A DNA stretch of 64,000 nt from Gavia stellata (Eukaryota > Chordata > Aves > Gaviiformes > Gaviidae), in assembly GCF_030936135.1 (NCBI RefSeq), contig NC_082598.1, positions 56,822,347-56,886,346 of the forward strand, in the 5' to 3' direction. Below the pieces are notes generated by a model. That model saw only the letters and a list, made by a program, of their open reading frames with translations. It was not told the origin of the DNA and did no database searches. The translations under genes and the position numbers were made by a program. Shown here in pieces: positions 1-10,995 of this stretch. How positions within the stretch are numbered: position 1 is the stretch's first letter; every line of letters begins with the position of its first letter.

Positions 1-2747
1 ATTAGACATAAGAAGCTTGGTGGAGATTTTTGCATTTACTCAACCAAATGTATAAAGCCACCAATCTGTTGGTTTTTTAAAAAAAAAGGGGGGGGAGGAG
101 AAGTGGTGGTAATTATTGGGGTTGTCTTACCAAGATGGTTTCAGGAAGCATAGGTTGAAAATACATCGTAGCTGGTCAGAAGCACCCAACTGACAATGTG
201 TTTCATGCCCTCCCCTGTGGACCTAAACCAAAGCTGTCAGACAGGTTCTGGTCTCCAGAGACACTGGAAGCCTACGCCGTGCCTGCACTGTGGGACCTTA
301 TTAACAGAGGTTCTGCTCCTCATCCAGAAACATTATTTTCCAGTCCCGTGCACATTTTTCAGACTTTCTCATGCAATTTTGCAGCAAGTGCTCGGGATGG
401 TGTGCAAAAGCACATGACTTGCTTTATAAAATGCATCCTAAGAACTGGTTTTTCCTCATAGGGAGGAAGCAGTCGGTACAAGTGTCTCTTCCATATTCTG
501 AATTTGTCTAGATAATTCGTGGCATTCACCATCAGACAACAGAGTACGAAGGTCTTGTTATACACATGACTTCTGTTATTAGTTGTATGTTCACATTGGT
601 TGCTTCCATTTTATGTTGATGTCGATTACAATCGCTGTATTTCTTTTACTACACTCCACTGGTTTCTTTCTCACCTGTCTTCTCACTTGTGAGACACAAT
701 TATTTGGGTCACATCCAGAACCTGCTTCTGTTTCACTAAGCTCTTCACCTCCTTTTGTTTTCTTTTCTGACTTCTTTTTGACCCATGGTTCCCATTACTC
801 TTGCAGCAGCTCTAGGTAGCAGAAGGTAGCAAGCAAGAATAAAGAATATATGAGAGAATATGTGACAAAGGCATTTCTGAGTTTGCACTGACTATTTGTT
901 CCTTTTCTTGCCACTTTTAGTGCTGTTAAAGAGATCAAAGGGTAAATGTTAACCCTGGGCCTGATGATGACAAGAGAGTTTTGCCCTCAACTTGTCTCTT
1001 GTCCTGTAATAACTTTCCATATTTGTCCCTTAGCGTGAGAGACAACAACTGTTCGTGCAGCACTCACCCCCGTTTCATGCCCCTGATACTTTTTTCATCT
1101 TTGTTTAATCTGTTTGTTCTTTCAGTGCTACTTCACTTGTGTTTGAAGTCACATACTTTGAAGTTATACAATTTTTATACTTGCCAAAGGACACAGAACT
1201 CGTTCAGCTCTTATGTAAGCAAAAAGGAGAAAAGAATGATTGCAAATTTCCTCTTGTGTGCAAGTAGCATTACTGTCCTGCTCACGATAAAATGAGGAAA
1301 ATGAATTGTTGCAGTAAAGCAGGAGTTGCATGCCTTCCCCCAAAGTTACTAAAGTTTACAAAGTGAGATATTTCCTTGAAGCTTAAAGTGCATGTATAGC
1401 TTGATAAAAGGAATGCAATTTATCCTTGAAAGAGAATGTATGGAAGCTGGAAAATACGTTGGACTCACCTCTCCTCAGGATTTGGAGAAGTGAGGGTGCA
1501 TGTGTGTGTATGTATTACAGACCTTAACATATTTTCTTTTCAAGTGACCAACTTTTTGTTCCCACTGCACTCCTTTGCTTGCTTGTCTGTTTGATTTCAA
1601 GTTTGTCTGCCCAGAAAGGTCTAAAGTATGACTAAAATGGCAACAGTAAAAATCAAAACCATGAAAGCTGAGCAACTGAAAAGGGTCAGATTTAACACTT
1701 AACTCACATAACCAGTAGACATTTTTAGGGAGAGAGAACCTATGCTAGAGTGTCTCCATTCCACGTGCAGTCAGTTTGTGAGTGTACACATCACATACCC
1801 AGGAACAAATTAAAATATTGACCAAATAGGGAAAAGCACTCTTGATATTTATAAACATGACAAATGCACAAAACAGAAAAATACAGCCTTTCAGTTCTCT
1901 GTTGTTTCTGTGGCGCCCTTCATACTTTCCACAGAACATTTGTTCTCTTTAAATAAGTTTGAACCTGTACTTTTCTGCTTGCCTGTAATCCTTAATGCAG
2001 AGAAGATGCTTTTGTAGGTGTGAGAAAGTAGTAGGAAAAATAAGAATCGTGCTGATCTATTTTCTTCCTATTACTACGTGTAGTGCCTAAGAAGTGAGAG
2101 ACCAGGTAGGAAAACACAGATTTCTATGTGTTTTTGCACTGTGCCTATGTTGTGCAGTTGACAATATATTAGGTATAGGTGGCTTTTTTTCCCCCCCAAT
2201 GCTGGCAGCTGACTTGTGATCCTGCAAACTGGTGGCAGCCCTTGCCATTTTCACAAAGCCCTATTCATTTTTCCTTGGGCCCACAGAGCTATAGCAGTCT
2301 GCCTATGTAGAGGCACTTGCAGGAGTGAGGCAGCTAGTCAGTCACGTACTTGTAGCAACTGAAAAAAAGAAAAATAGTTTGGGGAGTATTGTTTCTTCTT
2401 TGAGGAGGGAGGGAGAGGAAATGGATGGAAAGACTTAGACGCAGGTATGGAAGCTAAGAACTAATTTTTACTTAAAAAAAAAAAAAGCTTTTCAAATCAG
2501 TTGCAAGTGAACATGTTTTTTGCGATGAAATATAAACTCCAGCTGATGGATTGGGAAGAAGTTTTGCCTCTGGAAGAGTGAGTCTGTAATTCCCTACTGA
2601 ATAGCTGCTTTTTCTTGAAACAACTGCTACTAGCTGGTTGGAGATATTTTGTTGGACAAGCTGGAGCATGAGTCTAATTCAGGATGGCAACTCTGATGTT
2701 TCTAAATATAAGGAGAGTGGATAGAGTGAAATTAATTATTGCACATT
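1..2747. other. Non-coding, AT-rich upstream DNA
   Basis: No gene is supportable here. It holds an A8/G8-type run near 77-95, several A or T runs, and only short open frames with no codon bias or recognisable product. It is probably intergenic or a distal TET2 5' flank. Confidence 0.7.
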
Positions 2748-2842
2748 AGGAGGCACCTCATATCCCAGCCACGAAACAGAATCCGACTGTGCTTGGGGCT
2801 GTACAAACATAAGCCATTTGTGTTTTGCAAGGGAGACAGAGA
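2748..2842 (-). repeat. Old SINE/CR1-like 3'-end fragment
   Basis: The + strand segment around ACTGTGCTTGGGGCTGTACA resembles the reverse complement of the widespread amniote element end (consensus near CATTGTGCTAGGCGCTGTAC). It is divergent, so it is ancient. The family name (MIR/CORE-SINE versus L2/CR1) cannot be settled without a repeat search. Confidence 0.5.
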
Positions 2843-2983
2843 AAAGGGGTCTGGCAGTACACAAGGGGCCAGAGTGTTAGTAATTCTTGTTTATAACGCA
2901 AAGCAGAGGCAGGCAGCTCCCTTCCAAAATACTAAATATTTGCAGTAAATAAAGCAAAGCTGCTATTGCTACCTGGTGGGTGG

Positions 2984-3008
2984 GGGTGTGTGTGTGGGGG
3001 GGGGGGGT
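2984..3008 (+). repeat. G/T simple repeat ending in a 12-G run
   Basis: GGTGGGTGGGGGTGTGTG is followed by an uninterrupted run of 12 G (2996-3007). It is a simple repeat with G-quadruplex potential and is error-prone in sequencing. Confidence 0.8.
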
Positions 3009-3237
3009 GTTAAGAGGAGTTCCTAACCAGCATTGCCGCCATCGTTTCCCTAGGGTGCTAATATTAATGAGCAGGCAAAACATGCAAAGAGTAAGAGAAA
3101 GGGTACAAAATTAATAAGCAACAACCGAGAGCCAAAGCACACACAGATCACGCAACGTGGTACAAACCCTGCTGGAGCCATTCATTTCAGTGCCTTTTTT
3201 TTTTCTTTTCTTTTTTTTTTTAAACCCTAAAAGACAT

Positions 3238-3322
3238 ACAGGAAAGCTGTGGTATAGCTGGGAACTGAAGCCATATCTCCTAAGCCCCAGTCCTTTACCC
3301 ATGATACCCTCCTTCCTGCTCA
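3238..3322 (+). repeat. Old MIR-like fragment
   Basis: TAGCTGGGAACTGAAGCC followed by ATCTCCTAAGCCCCAGTCC parallels the MIR segment 'AGCTGGGATTTGAACCC...CTGACTCCAGAGCCC'. It has diverged heavily and lies on the + strand, close to the 2748 fragment but in opposite orientation. Confidence 0.5.
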
Positions 3323-3339
3323 TTCAGAGGTTTACAGAT

Positions 3340-4399
3340 AGTTTTCTCTGCTTACTGAGATAACAGAAGTATCAATTTTAAGAAACAGAAACTAGACTGA
3401 GAAACAAGTAGCTTTTCACTTTTTTTCAGAAGTTAGTTTTCAGTAGTATTTTCCATTGATTGACAACACGTTCTTTTTTTGCTGCACGAGTCTTCGGACC
3501 TTTAAACAAGCAGTGCTCATCCAAAACAACCCAGCAAATTAAATACTGTCGTTTATCTCCTCAGTGAAGAGGACGGCTTTTTGCACACCGCTTTGATGGC
3601 AGCACTGTTGAAACCCTCCGCTCCAAGTGAGAAAGGGTGCAGGAAAGGATGTTATCTCGGTTTTACTGGCACTGCAGATGTCTCCATGCACCTCCAAACA
3701 AATAAGCAAAATCTCACAATGAGCTAATTATAATTAAAAATGTATGTTGTGTCAGTTAATTGCAGTGTGTGAAACCGAGTTGTGTAATGTCATTTCAATA
3801 AGTAGGTACTCCAATAACTCCCATTAACCTTTAATACCCTTGATCCTCCTATTCATTCAGGCAAGATTTCCCACAGTCTGCAAACTGTTCCCGTGCATCA
3901 GTTCCAACCTACTACACGGCTCTCATTTTAATCTGGTTTATCAATTAAAGGTTTGTCAGGGTTCATGAACCTTCATGCTGATGTCATACTTGGTAGCGGA
4001 GCTCAAAGGGGGAAAAAAAAAAAAATCCCAAACCAAACCAACTTTAATTTGTTGCCAGAAATCTCTCTGCTGGAGACGGGATGCACAAACCCATGCAAGT
4101 GACACAACCTTAGCAGCATTCATAGCTTTCTGTGCAACAGTCACCTGTTTTCTCCTAGACCTGAATCGGAGACGGTAAATTTTAATGTTGTCCCTCTCCG
4201 GTGTTTTGGAGTTCCTTTGCAGTGAGTAGCCTGCCTGGTTTGGTACGTAGTGCATTTGACTGAGAGCCTACTCTAGGTAACTTCAGCACAGTCACGGACT
4301 CGTGATACAATCCATGATGAAATGCATTTGGAAATAAAATCCGATGGGTAATTTAGCTCATGCAGCATCTCTGGATGCTGACAGAGGCAGTTGACCGTG
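3340..4399. other. Non-coding stretch with homeobox-type AT-rich cores
   Basis: No gene is visible. Around 3720-3800 there is a run of TAATTA/AATTAA-type cores between less AT-rich DNA, a texture common in conserved developmental enhancers. That reading cannot be verified without alignments. Confidence 0.45.
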
Positions 4400-4547
4400 A
4401 AGGACAGATGGATTTTTCCCTGCCATGTTTAGAGATCCGATAGCGCGCTGCGAACTGCTTTGGAGCTGGAGCGTTCGGATCTGCCTCCTCGCCTCCCTCA
4501 GTTGCCCCTCTCCCCACAGCAGTTTGGAGGTTCAGCCGGCCGAGGCC

Positions 4548-4590
4548 CCACGTGGCTCGTGTGCACGTGGCCGTGCTGTTTACAAACACG
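4548..4590 (+). promoter_or_regulatory. Double E-box plus forkhead module, copy 1
   Basis: CACGTG at 4549-4554 and 4564-4569 are followed by TGTTTACAAACA starting at 4577, which holds overlapping forkhead core sites on both strands. The same arrangement with near-identical spacing recurs at 6406-6446. E-box (bHLH-zip) and FOX occupancy are predicted only from motif shape. Confidence 0.55.
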
Positions 4591-4716
4591 CTCCCAGGCG
4601 TCCCCAAGGCGCCGCGTAACAGGAGAGAGGGTGCCACGCCGCAGGGCCGAGCTCCCCTCGCACCGCTTGTGAGAGCCCCTGTTTTTCACCCACGTCCGCG
4701 GCTGCTCATAGCCATC

Positions 4717-4833
4717 ATGGCCAAAGGCTCGCCTGCGACGGGCTGGCGGAGTCTGCTAGCTCGTTCGGGTTTGCTCGTTTTACTTTTAAGCAATATTCAG
4801 GCCAGGCGTTTAAAGCAAGGTCGTCCATGGTGA
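4717..4833 (+). CDS. Small ORF in CpG islet with signal-peptide-like start (38 codons)
   Basis: ATG at 4717 has a strong context (A at -3, G at +4) and begins MAKGSPATGWRSLLARSG, followed by LLVLLLSNIQA and a basic tail, the usual layout of a secretory signal peptide. The stop TGA overlaps the donor-like site CCATG|gtgagt, so if that donor is used the frame would continue into another exon. I recognise no protein. It may equally be a uORF of a non-coding first exon or chance in GC-rich DNA. Confidence 0.22.
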   Translation: MAKGSPATGWRSLLARSGLLVLLLSNIQARRLKQGRPW

Positions 4834-4870
4834 GTCAAAAATAGAAACTTTATTGCTCGACAGAGTAGTA

Positions 4871-6179
4871 GCGCTGGAGAGCGCTAGCTAGACATGCACG
4901 CAACCGCGAGGAAGGTACTTTTCTGCTTTCCAGAGATGCTATTAGGGAATTGGGTAACATTTACAGTAGGGCAGGATTTCAGAAAGCCTGTGGAAATGAA
5001 TAGGCACTTTTTTTCTTTATTTCCTGCTAACAAACCGTGGACCATTTTTTGTCCAGGTTTAAGAGATGGGTCTCAGTCAAACACAAGTAGCTTGGAGCAG
5101 CTAGTATTTGAAACCACAGTTGCTTTATCACTCGGAGAAGACTGCCTTGGTTTTGCTTTGTTTTAGCAGGCCATTGGCATACAGCAAGAAAGAGGTTTGA
5201 ACAGCTGGTGTTGCTGCATTAAATGGCCTCCCATAGCTGAGGCACAAAAAGACAAAGCATGCTTCTTTCCAGCCGCTCAGCTAAAATTGTATTGACTTAC
5301 TTTTTGCTGCTCTCCTCACGAGTTCAGAGTTCAAGGACTCCTATATCTACTGTACCTTGAGTTCAGATAACAAGATATAGCTACACGGAGGGAAACAAAC
5401 AGAAAAGTCCGTGTTCTTCAAAGACGAGCATTTTTCTGTATTTGTTCCCCTGTTTTGTTTCGGGGTGTGCACTGTTTATTTTTCTCCTTTTGTTTTACTC
5501 TCCCTCCCGCTCCCCCTCTGCTGCGTGCACACCCTCTTCCAGCCGCCTCTCTGGCTTGCCTGGCCAAGAAGTGCAGACTCAGCAGGGACTGGTAACACTT
5601 TAACTCTTTGTCCTGTTCTCAGCTCTCCCGGCAAAGGTCACGGCAAATGAGACTTACAGCTGCACTTGAAACAGAGCTGGTATAGGAGGGAGGGACGGCG
5701 ACCACAGACGGTTCCCCCACCACCACCACGATTGTTTTTTTTCTTGAAGCATGTAAAGTGCATGGCCAGGATGAGATGAAACTTTCCACGGGCTTTGGGT
5801 AGCTGTATCTACTAATTTCTCGTTAAGAGGAAATGAAAGGCTTGTGACTTTTGTTTGTACTGGCCATATCTAGCTTCATGCAACCTCTACTGATAAACAG
5901 AAATCATTTAGGAGTCACTTCCTCAAATGACTGAAACGTGGTCTTAATTTCATCAGTGCAAAGCCAGCAAAAAGCTATTACAGACACGAAGTCTCGGTTA
6001 TCTGTCTTTGAAGTCATTTTGGAAACTCTGGCAACGTGCCCTTATACAATTCTTTTTCCTAATAGCCATAGTTTTGCATTGTGTTGTGGGACCACGCTGG
6101 CTCCAATTTCAGTGACTTAGGGCAGAAATGAGTTTTATTTTTCTTGAGAACAATTCAGCGCTGCCATTTGCTTACGGCC
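4871..6179. other. Non-coding DNA between the two CpG islets
   Basis: No supported gene. The only notable local feature is a C/T-rich patch with GTGCACACC-type sequence at about 5495-5545. If islet A is a first exon, this is intron sequence. Confidence 0.6.
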
Positions 6180-6700
6180 GAGAGAAGGAACCTGCCCGGA
6201 CACCATCGACATTAGCATGCGTCCACGTGTGCCACGTAATGGAAAAAGGTTCCCATTTGCCCTTCGAATAACCCGCCGTGGCGTTCCACAGGGCTGCGAG
6301 GGGCGCGCGCCAGCCAGAGAGTTGGCGCGAGTTGGCTTAGCGACGTCGGCACTGGCGCCAAGGTTTACCTCTCCGCTCGGCGCTCCAGGTCATGCTGGTG
6401 TCTCGCCACGTGCTTACGCGCACATGGCAGCAGTGTTTACAAACATGACCCCAGAACTGTTACGGGCAGTTATGAAAGAGCCAGCGAATGCCGCATCCCA
6501 TGCACGAGGGTGACCTAGATCGCCGGTGCCGGGAGGGAGTAGCGAGGTGCTCATACCAAACGCAGGCTCTGAGAGCACATCAGATGGTTTGAGGCAGATG
6601 ATTTTGCTCCCAAACTGTTTTGAAATATTATTGCCACCATGAGAGAGTTTTCTACCGTAAACTAAAAATAGCTGCTATTAGCTAGCAGGAGCGGCGGGTA
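6180..6700 (+). promoter_or_regulatory. CpG-rich islet, candidate TET2 upstream promoter / first exon B
   Basis: A second CpG-dense block (GGGGCGCGCGCC, GTTGGCGCGAG, CGACGTCGGC, CGCTCGGCGC) contains CACGTG at 6224 and 6407 and a forkhead site at 6434. It ends in a strong donor GCGGCGG|gtaagt (gt at 6698). A 98-codon open frame (6217-6513, Arg/Ala-rich) is probably a consequence of GC content. A short frame at 6639-6665 starts in an ideal context (GCCACCATG). Assignment as an alternative TET2 first exon is inference. Confidence 0.5.
6406..6446 (+). promoter_or_regulatory. Double E-box plus forkhead module, copy 2
   Basis: CACGTG (6407-6412), CACATG (6421-6426) and TGTTTACAAACATG (from 6434) parallel copy 1 at 4548-4590. 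The distance from the first E-box to the forkhead site is 27 bases here and 28 in copy 1, and several intervening bases also match. Confidence 0.55.
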
Positions 6701-9700
6701 AGTGATTCAGCAACTCAGGAATAGAAGTGACTGTGTTCTTCGGCACCGTAAGTCTGTTTCTGTGTTGAACTAACTCAGAAAGTACATAAAATTTTCAAAG
6801 CGGGAAGGAACTGCAGAGCTGGCTTACTTTGGTTAAAAGAAAAGAACACTACGTGATCGTGTGGTTCCTGAATGACAGTTCCTTTTTTATTCCTTTATTA
6901 ACACTTGCACTCGGGCACTAATGAGTGCTTTGTAGTCAGGTTGTGACCATCCATTTAGGAAAAAGATACCTTAGTAGTTTCAAATTACACACCTCCATCT
7001 ACAAAATATGAATGCCACTGTACGGTTGACTTGGTTTTTTGACATGGGCCTTAAGAAAAAAATGCATAGCTGCAACGCCCCTTTAGCAAACCAGGCATTG
7101 TGTGCTCAGCTGTCAAAAGTCCACATTCTCTCTTGGTATATATTTTTTAAAAATCACTTTTGGATGCAGTAGATTTCTGCTTTAAAAAAAAAAAGTGTGC
7201 CTTCCTTACCCTTGAAGTTCTTCAAAGAAGGTTGTATTGTAAGCCAAATTACTCTAAAGCAGTTTCCTTCCTAGAAGTTAGCAGTTTATTGTAAAATGGA
7301 AGTACGTGGCCAGACGATTAGTTTTTGACAGATTCTAGCGTTCTTGAAGTTTTCTCAGAAATACATGTATGTGGAGGAAGACAGGCTATATAACTGTGAC
7401 TGATTGCCAAAGATAAACAGAGCTTTCTTGAAAAAGCTGCTAAACTAGCAAAAATAACCCATGCTTGTTAATAAATCACTTCCAGTTTTTACTTTTGGAA
7501 TCACAGAATTTAATCCCAGCTTTACAAAACCCTGCTAAATGGTGAAGGATTTTTTTTTCCCCCTCCCAAATAGAAAGACTGACCTTTCAGAAGCAGATGA
7601 GATGATAGAAAGATAGTAGTTCTGTTTTCTGTTAGTTACTATGATACACCTCAGTGTTTGTAAATATCATAAAGACAAGGCCCTTAGGAAAGATACACTA
7701 TGAGCTTCTCCGTGCCTCTTCTCCAGTGCGATTCAATCCCATTACTGAAAAAAACTTCCGTAGGTATAAAGCTAATCCATAGTCTCCACCTTTTCCATCC
7801 ATACCCACGGCAGCTCTGCATTAGAGCTGTCAAAGCTCCTGCAGAGTATTTTCACTATGTAAACAAAATGAAACAAGGCAGGCCAACGCACGTCCCCTCT
7901 GGCCTGGTCACTAACTCATTTCGTACAGTCAGATAGCTCAAACCTGAGCAGGTGAAGTGCTCCGCAGGTCAGCCCCGACCCATCGCTGATTTTGTCCAGT
8001 CTGCTAGATGATTTTTAATGTTGCATTCGGAACGTGAGCAAATGTGCTTGCGTCAGTTATTGATGTCTTTTCACTGCTGAATGTTCATTACAGTGTTCAT
8101 TACACTGTATATAATAGACCTAGAAATAAGAATGGAAGTACTGAAAATAGGTCACTGCTGTGTTCCTATTTTAAGAGTTCTTTGTGGCATTTCTCCTGCT
8201 TGAGGAAAGCAAATCCACCTTACTGTGAAACTGTACAAGTACGGGCAGACTCGGAGAAAGGAGAACTAGAGCCTTACTGTAAAGTCTTCTCTAAATGCAT
8301 ATAGCTTTTTTCCTGGGTACGTCATTGTACGTCTTCTGGAGTCTTTCTCCAGAAGCCCTGAAGTGCTTTTTAAAATGTTCTGATTCAGAAAGTACTGAGG
8401 TTTACAAGGACTGGTTTATTAGTTTTTATGATGTCTGTGGGCTTTACCAGTACATTTAACTTAACCAGTGTAAGATCTATACAGATACACAAATGATGTG
8501 TCTGGTGCATCTTTGACTCAGAGAACCTTCTTATTGTTACTATTTATGATATTTTATTGCATTATATGGACAGCTTCTTTTAGTCGCCTAATGAAGAGAA
8601 TATAAGGAAAGAAATGCTGCTTATGATGAAGATTATTTTATTCAATGCTTTTAGTTGGGGGCAGGATGGAAGCGAATAGTGTGAGATTACCATTGTATGC
8701 TACAGGGTGAATACTGCCATTGTGTCAGTTTAGATGAGTATCTCAAAATAAATACAGACTCTGTCATGGGTTTGTCCTCTAGGTAAAAAAGTAATGGAAA
8801 TCTTGTTTAACAAGTTCAGCGAAAGGCACACCTAAAGTTTAATTATGTCTTCAGATGCACGGGTGCAATTCTTACTTAAGAGTTTTACCCAACTACCAGA
8901 GAACAGACTTGGGACTTTTGATTTTTCTTATACTTAGAACATACACTGATCAATCATTATGTCAGTGCATAGTTTGGGGAAAAGAATCCCTATAATAAAC
9001 ACCTATCCCCAGCCATAGCTTTCTCTGCCACATGTGTGTGTGAGAGCGAGATATTATTCACCAATTTAGAATCTTCTGCCAATCCCTTTCTCCCCCTCAC
9101 CCCCTCCAAAAGCCAATCTACCAAGAGAGCAGGGGGAAATGGAGAAGAGACGAAACAGTGCCTGTGGTATTTACCTCAGGCATTTTTTCATTGATGTCTC
9201 TTGGAGCTGGGAATCTTGGATGGGATCTGAATTGTGCTACCAAAATTTGCAGCACTAAATGAGGCAGCAGGAGGACTCCCTGACCACATTGTTCCTCTGT
9301 CTCTCTTACTCATTGCTTTCTCAGCAGAACACAGTTCCTTAACAGACCAACTGCTTATTCTTTTTGTGCACAGAGAAGAAAACATACAGAACACCTGTTG
9401 GACATTACATTATGTTAACAACTGCCCACAGCACTCAAAGGCAAGGTAGGAACATGCAACAGGTCTGCCGAATATCTGCTCAGCACAAACCACAGGCAGA
9501 AAATGCTTCCCATCACACTACTTAGAAACAAAACAAGTCCTGTTAATTCAAGGGTCACGAGAACTACAATGTGTTGCAAAAGAGAACAAAAACAAGGAAA
9601 GGAACAAGGAGTATTTTAGATTTTTACAGTACTGGGGAATGTATGGGGGAAAATGCCCAGAGATGTTCTTAGGAAAGCAAGAAAATCCCAGGTTATAGAG

Positions 9701-10912
9701 TAAGTTTAAAAAAATAAAAGTTGGTTGCACTGTGCCAGCAATGCCTTTTCTTCACGTTCACAGGATTAAACCAGTGAGGGGCTGGTGTTTCTTCCTGCGT
9801 CTTTCAGTACTACAAGAAACACTACTGTGCTTCGCCCACCAGCCTGCCTTTGGCCAGGGACAACCTCCAAAGCTTCAAAATATGATGAAACCCCCATTTC
9901 TAGAAGCCAAACAATATATCAACAAAAGAAAACAGCCTTTATTATGTAACAGGCAAAGAGCAGAAACCCTGATTTATTAATTCAATGGAGATACACCAGA
10001 AGCAGCAAAATCAGGCCTTCTCTTCTGCGCCTGTTCCACTATCCTGGCAGCTTTTTTTTTTCCTAGTTATTTTTCCTTGCCGTAGGTCCATGAGTGTGGA
10101 GAGAATGGGCGTCTCAAGCACGGCAAATATCATGAAACTGTAAAAGAATGTCATGCTCTGGCGTAAAGTTTTGATGTGGAAAACTGGGGTTTGTTTAATT
10201 TTGGGGGAAGGGCGGTCAGTGTCTTCCTTTTGTGAGTCCCTTATGGCCTGTGCAAATTTGCTGGCACCCTTGTCCAGGAAAATTCTCACCAGGATGTACT
10301 AAATGGAGTTTCCCTGTACCAGTGCACAGCAGTGAGAAAGACGAACAAGTTGTTCCTAGAAGTTGTATGAAATAGCCATGGAAGAGACAATTTAATCCAT
10401 CTTCTTCTCCCAAGCCAGAGAAATCATAACTGTCAGTTTTGACAAATACTTGGATAATCTGCTTTAGAAGACCTCTGCTAGTGGCGATTCTGTATTCTTC
10501 CAACTCTTCTCGTTTTGATCAGTTTTTTTCTTTTTGGACAGATACAGCATTCCAGCTGAGGCCTTGCCAAGGCTGAGAAGAAAGGTAACTTAATGCCTGA
10601 CAAAGCCAATCAAACGGGACTATAGCCTGTGCAAAAATTGCCTTTTTTCTCAAAAGGCTTGACATCAACTGTTCAGCTTGTTATTCACTGTAACTCCGGG
10701 AACTGCTGTTCCTCATTCAGTGTTTGTGCTTACGATTGTTCCTGTCTTTTGAGACATTGCCCTTGGGTTACCAATACAAGAAACCCCAGAAGAACTTCAG
10801 AAAAAAAGCAGTTGTGTGAAAACAGAGAAGTTGGTGTCATCAAGGAGGAGGAAATGCATACTGGGGGAATCTTAAAATAAGTAATTATGCATTTTTGTGA
10901 GGGTCTGGTGAT
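6701..10912. other. Non-coding AT-rich DNA, probable TET2 5' intron
   Basis: Open frames are short and lack recognisable similarity. No RNA gene, young transposon or conserved exon was recognised. Confidence 0.65.
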
Positions 10913-10995
10913 CCACTAGACTGTGAATTTCTTGGACAAGGACCGTGTCTGTGTTACCTGGGCACAGTGCCGCTATTCCATGCATAATGCAAAGA
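10913..10995 (+). repeat. Old MIR/L2-like 3'-end fragment
   Basis: TAGACTGTGAATTTCTTGGA followed by CAAGGACCGTGTCTGTGTTA and a GGGCACAGTGCC block matches the standard end 'TAGACTGTAAGCTCCTTGAGGGCAGGGACCGTGTCTG ... CACAGTGCC'. This is the clearest of the ancient repeats in the window. Confidence 0.7.

Larger units (their letters stand above)
4400..4870 (+). promoter_or_regulatory. CpG-rich islet, candidate TET2 upstream promoter / first exon A
   Basis: In an AT-rich setting this block is rich in CpG (for example GCGCGCTGCG, GGCGCCGCG, GTCCGCGG), with several E-boxes (CACGTG at 4549 and 4564) and no TATA box. A consensus splice donor CCATG|gtgagt lies at 4829/4830. About 39 kb separate it from the TET2 coding start, a plausible scaled-down version of the human first-exon distance. 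No splice partner can be shown from sequence, so its assignment to TET2 and the + strand is inference. Confidence 0.5.
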
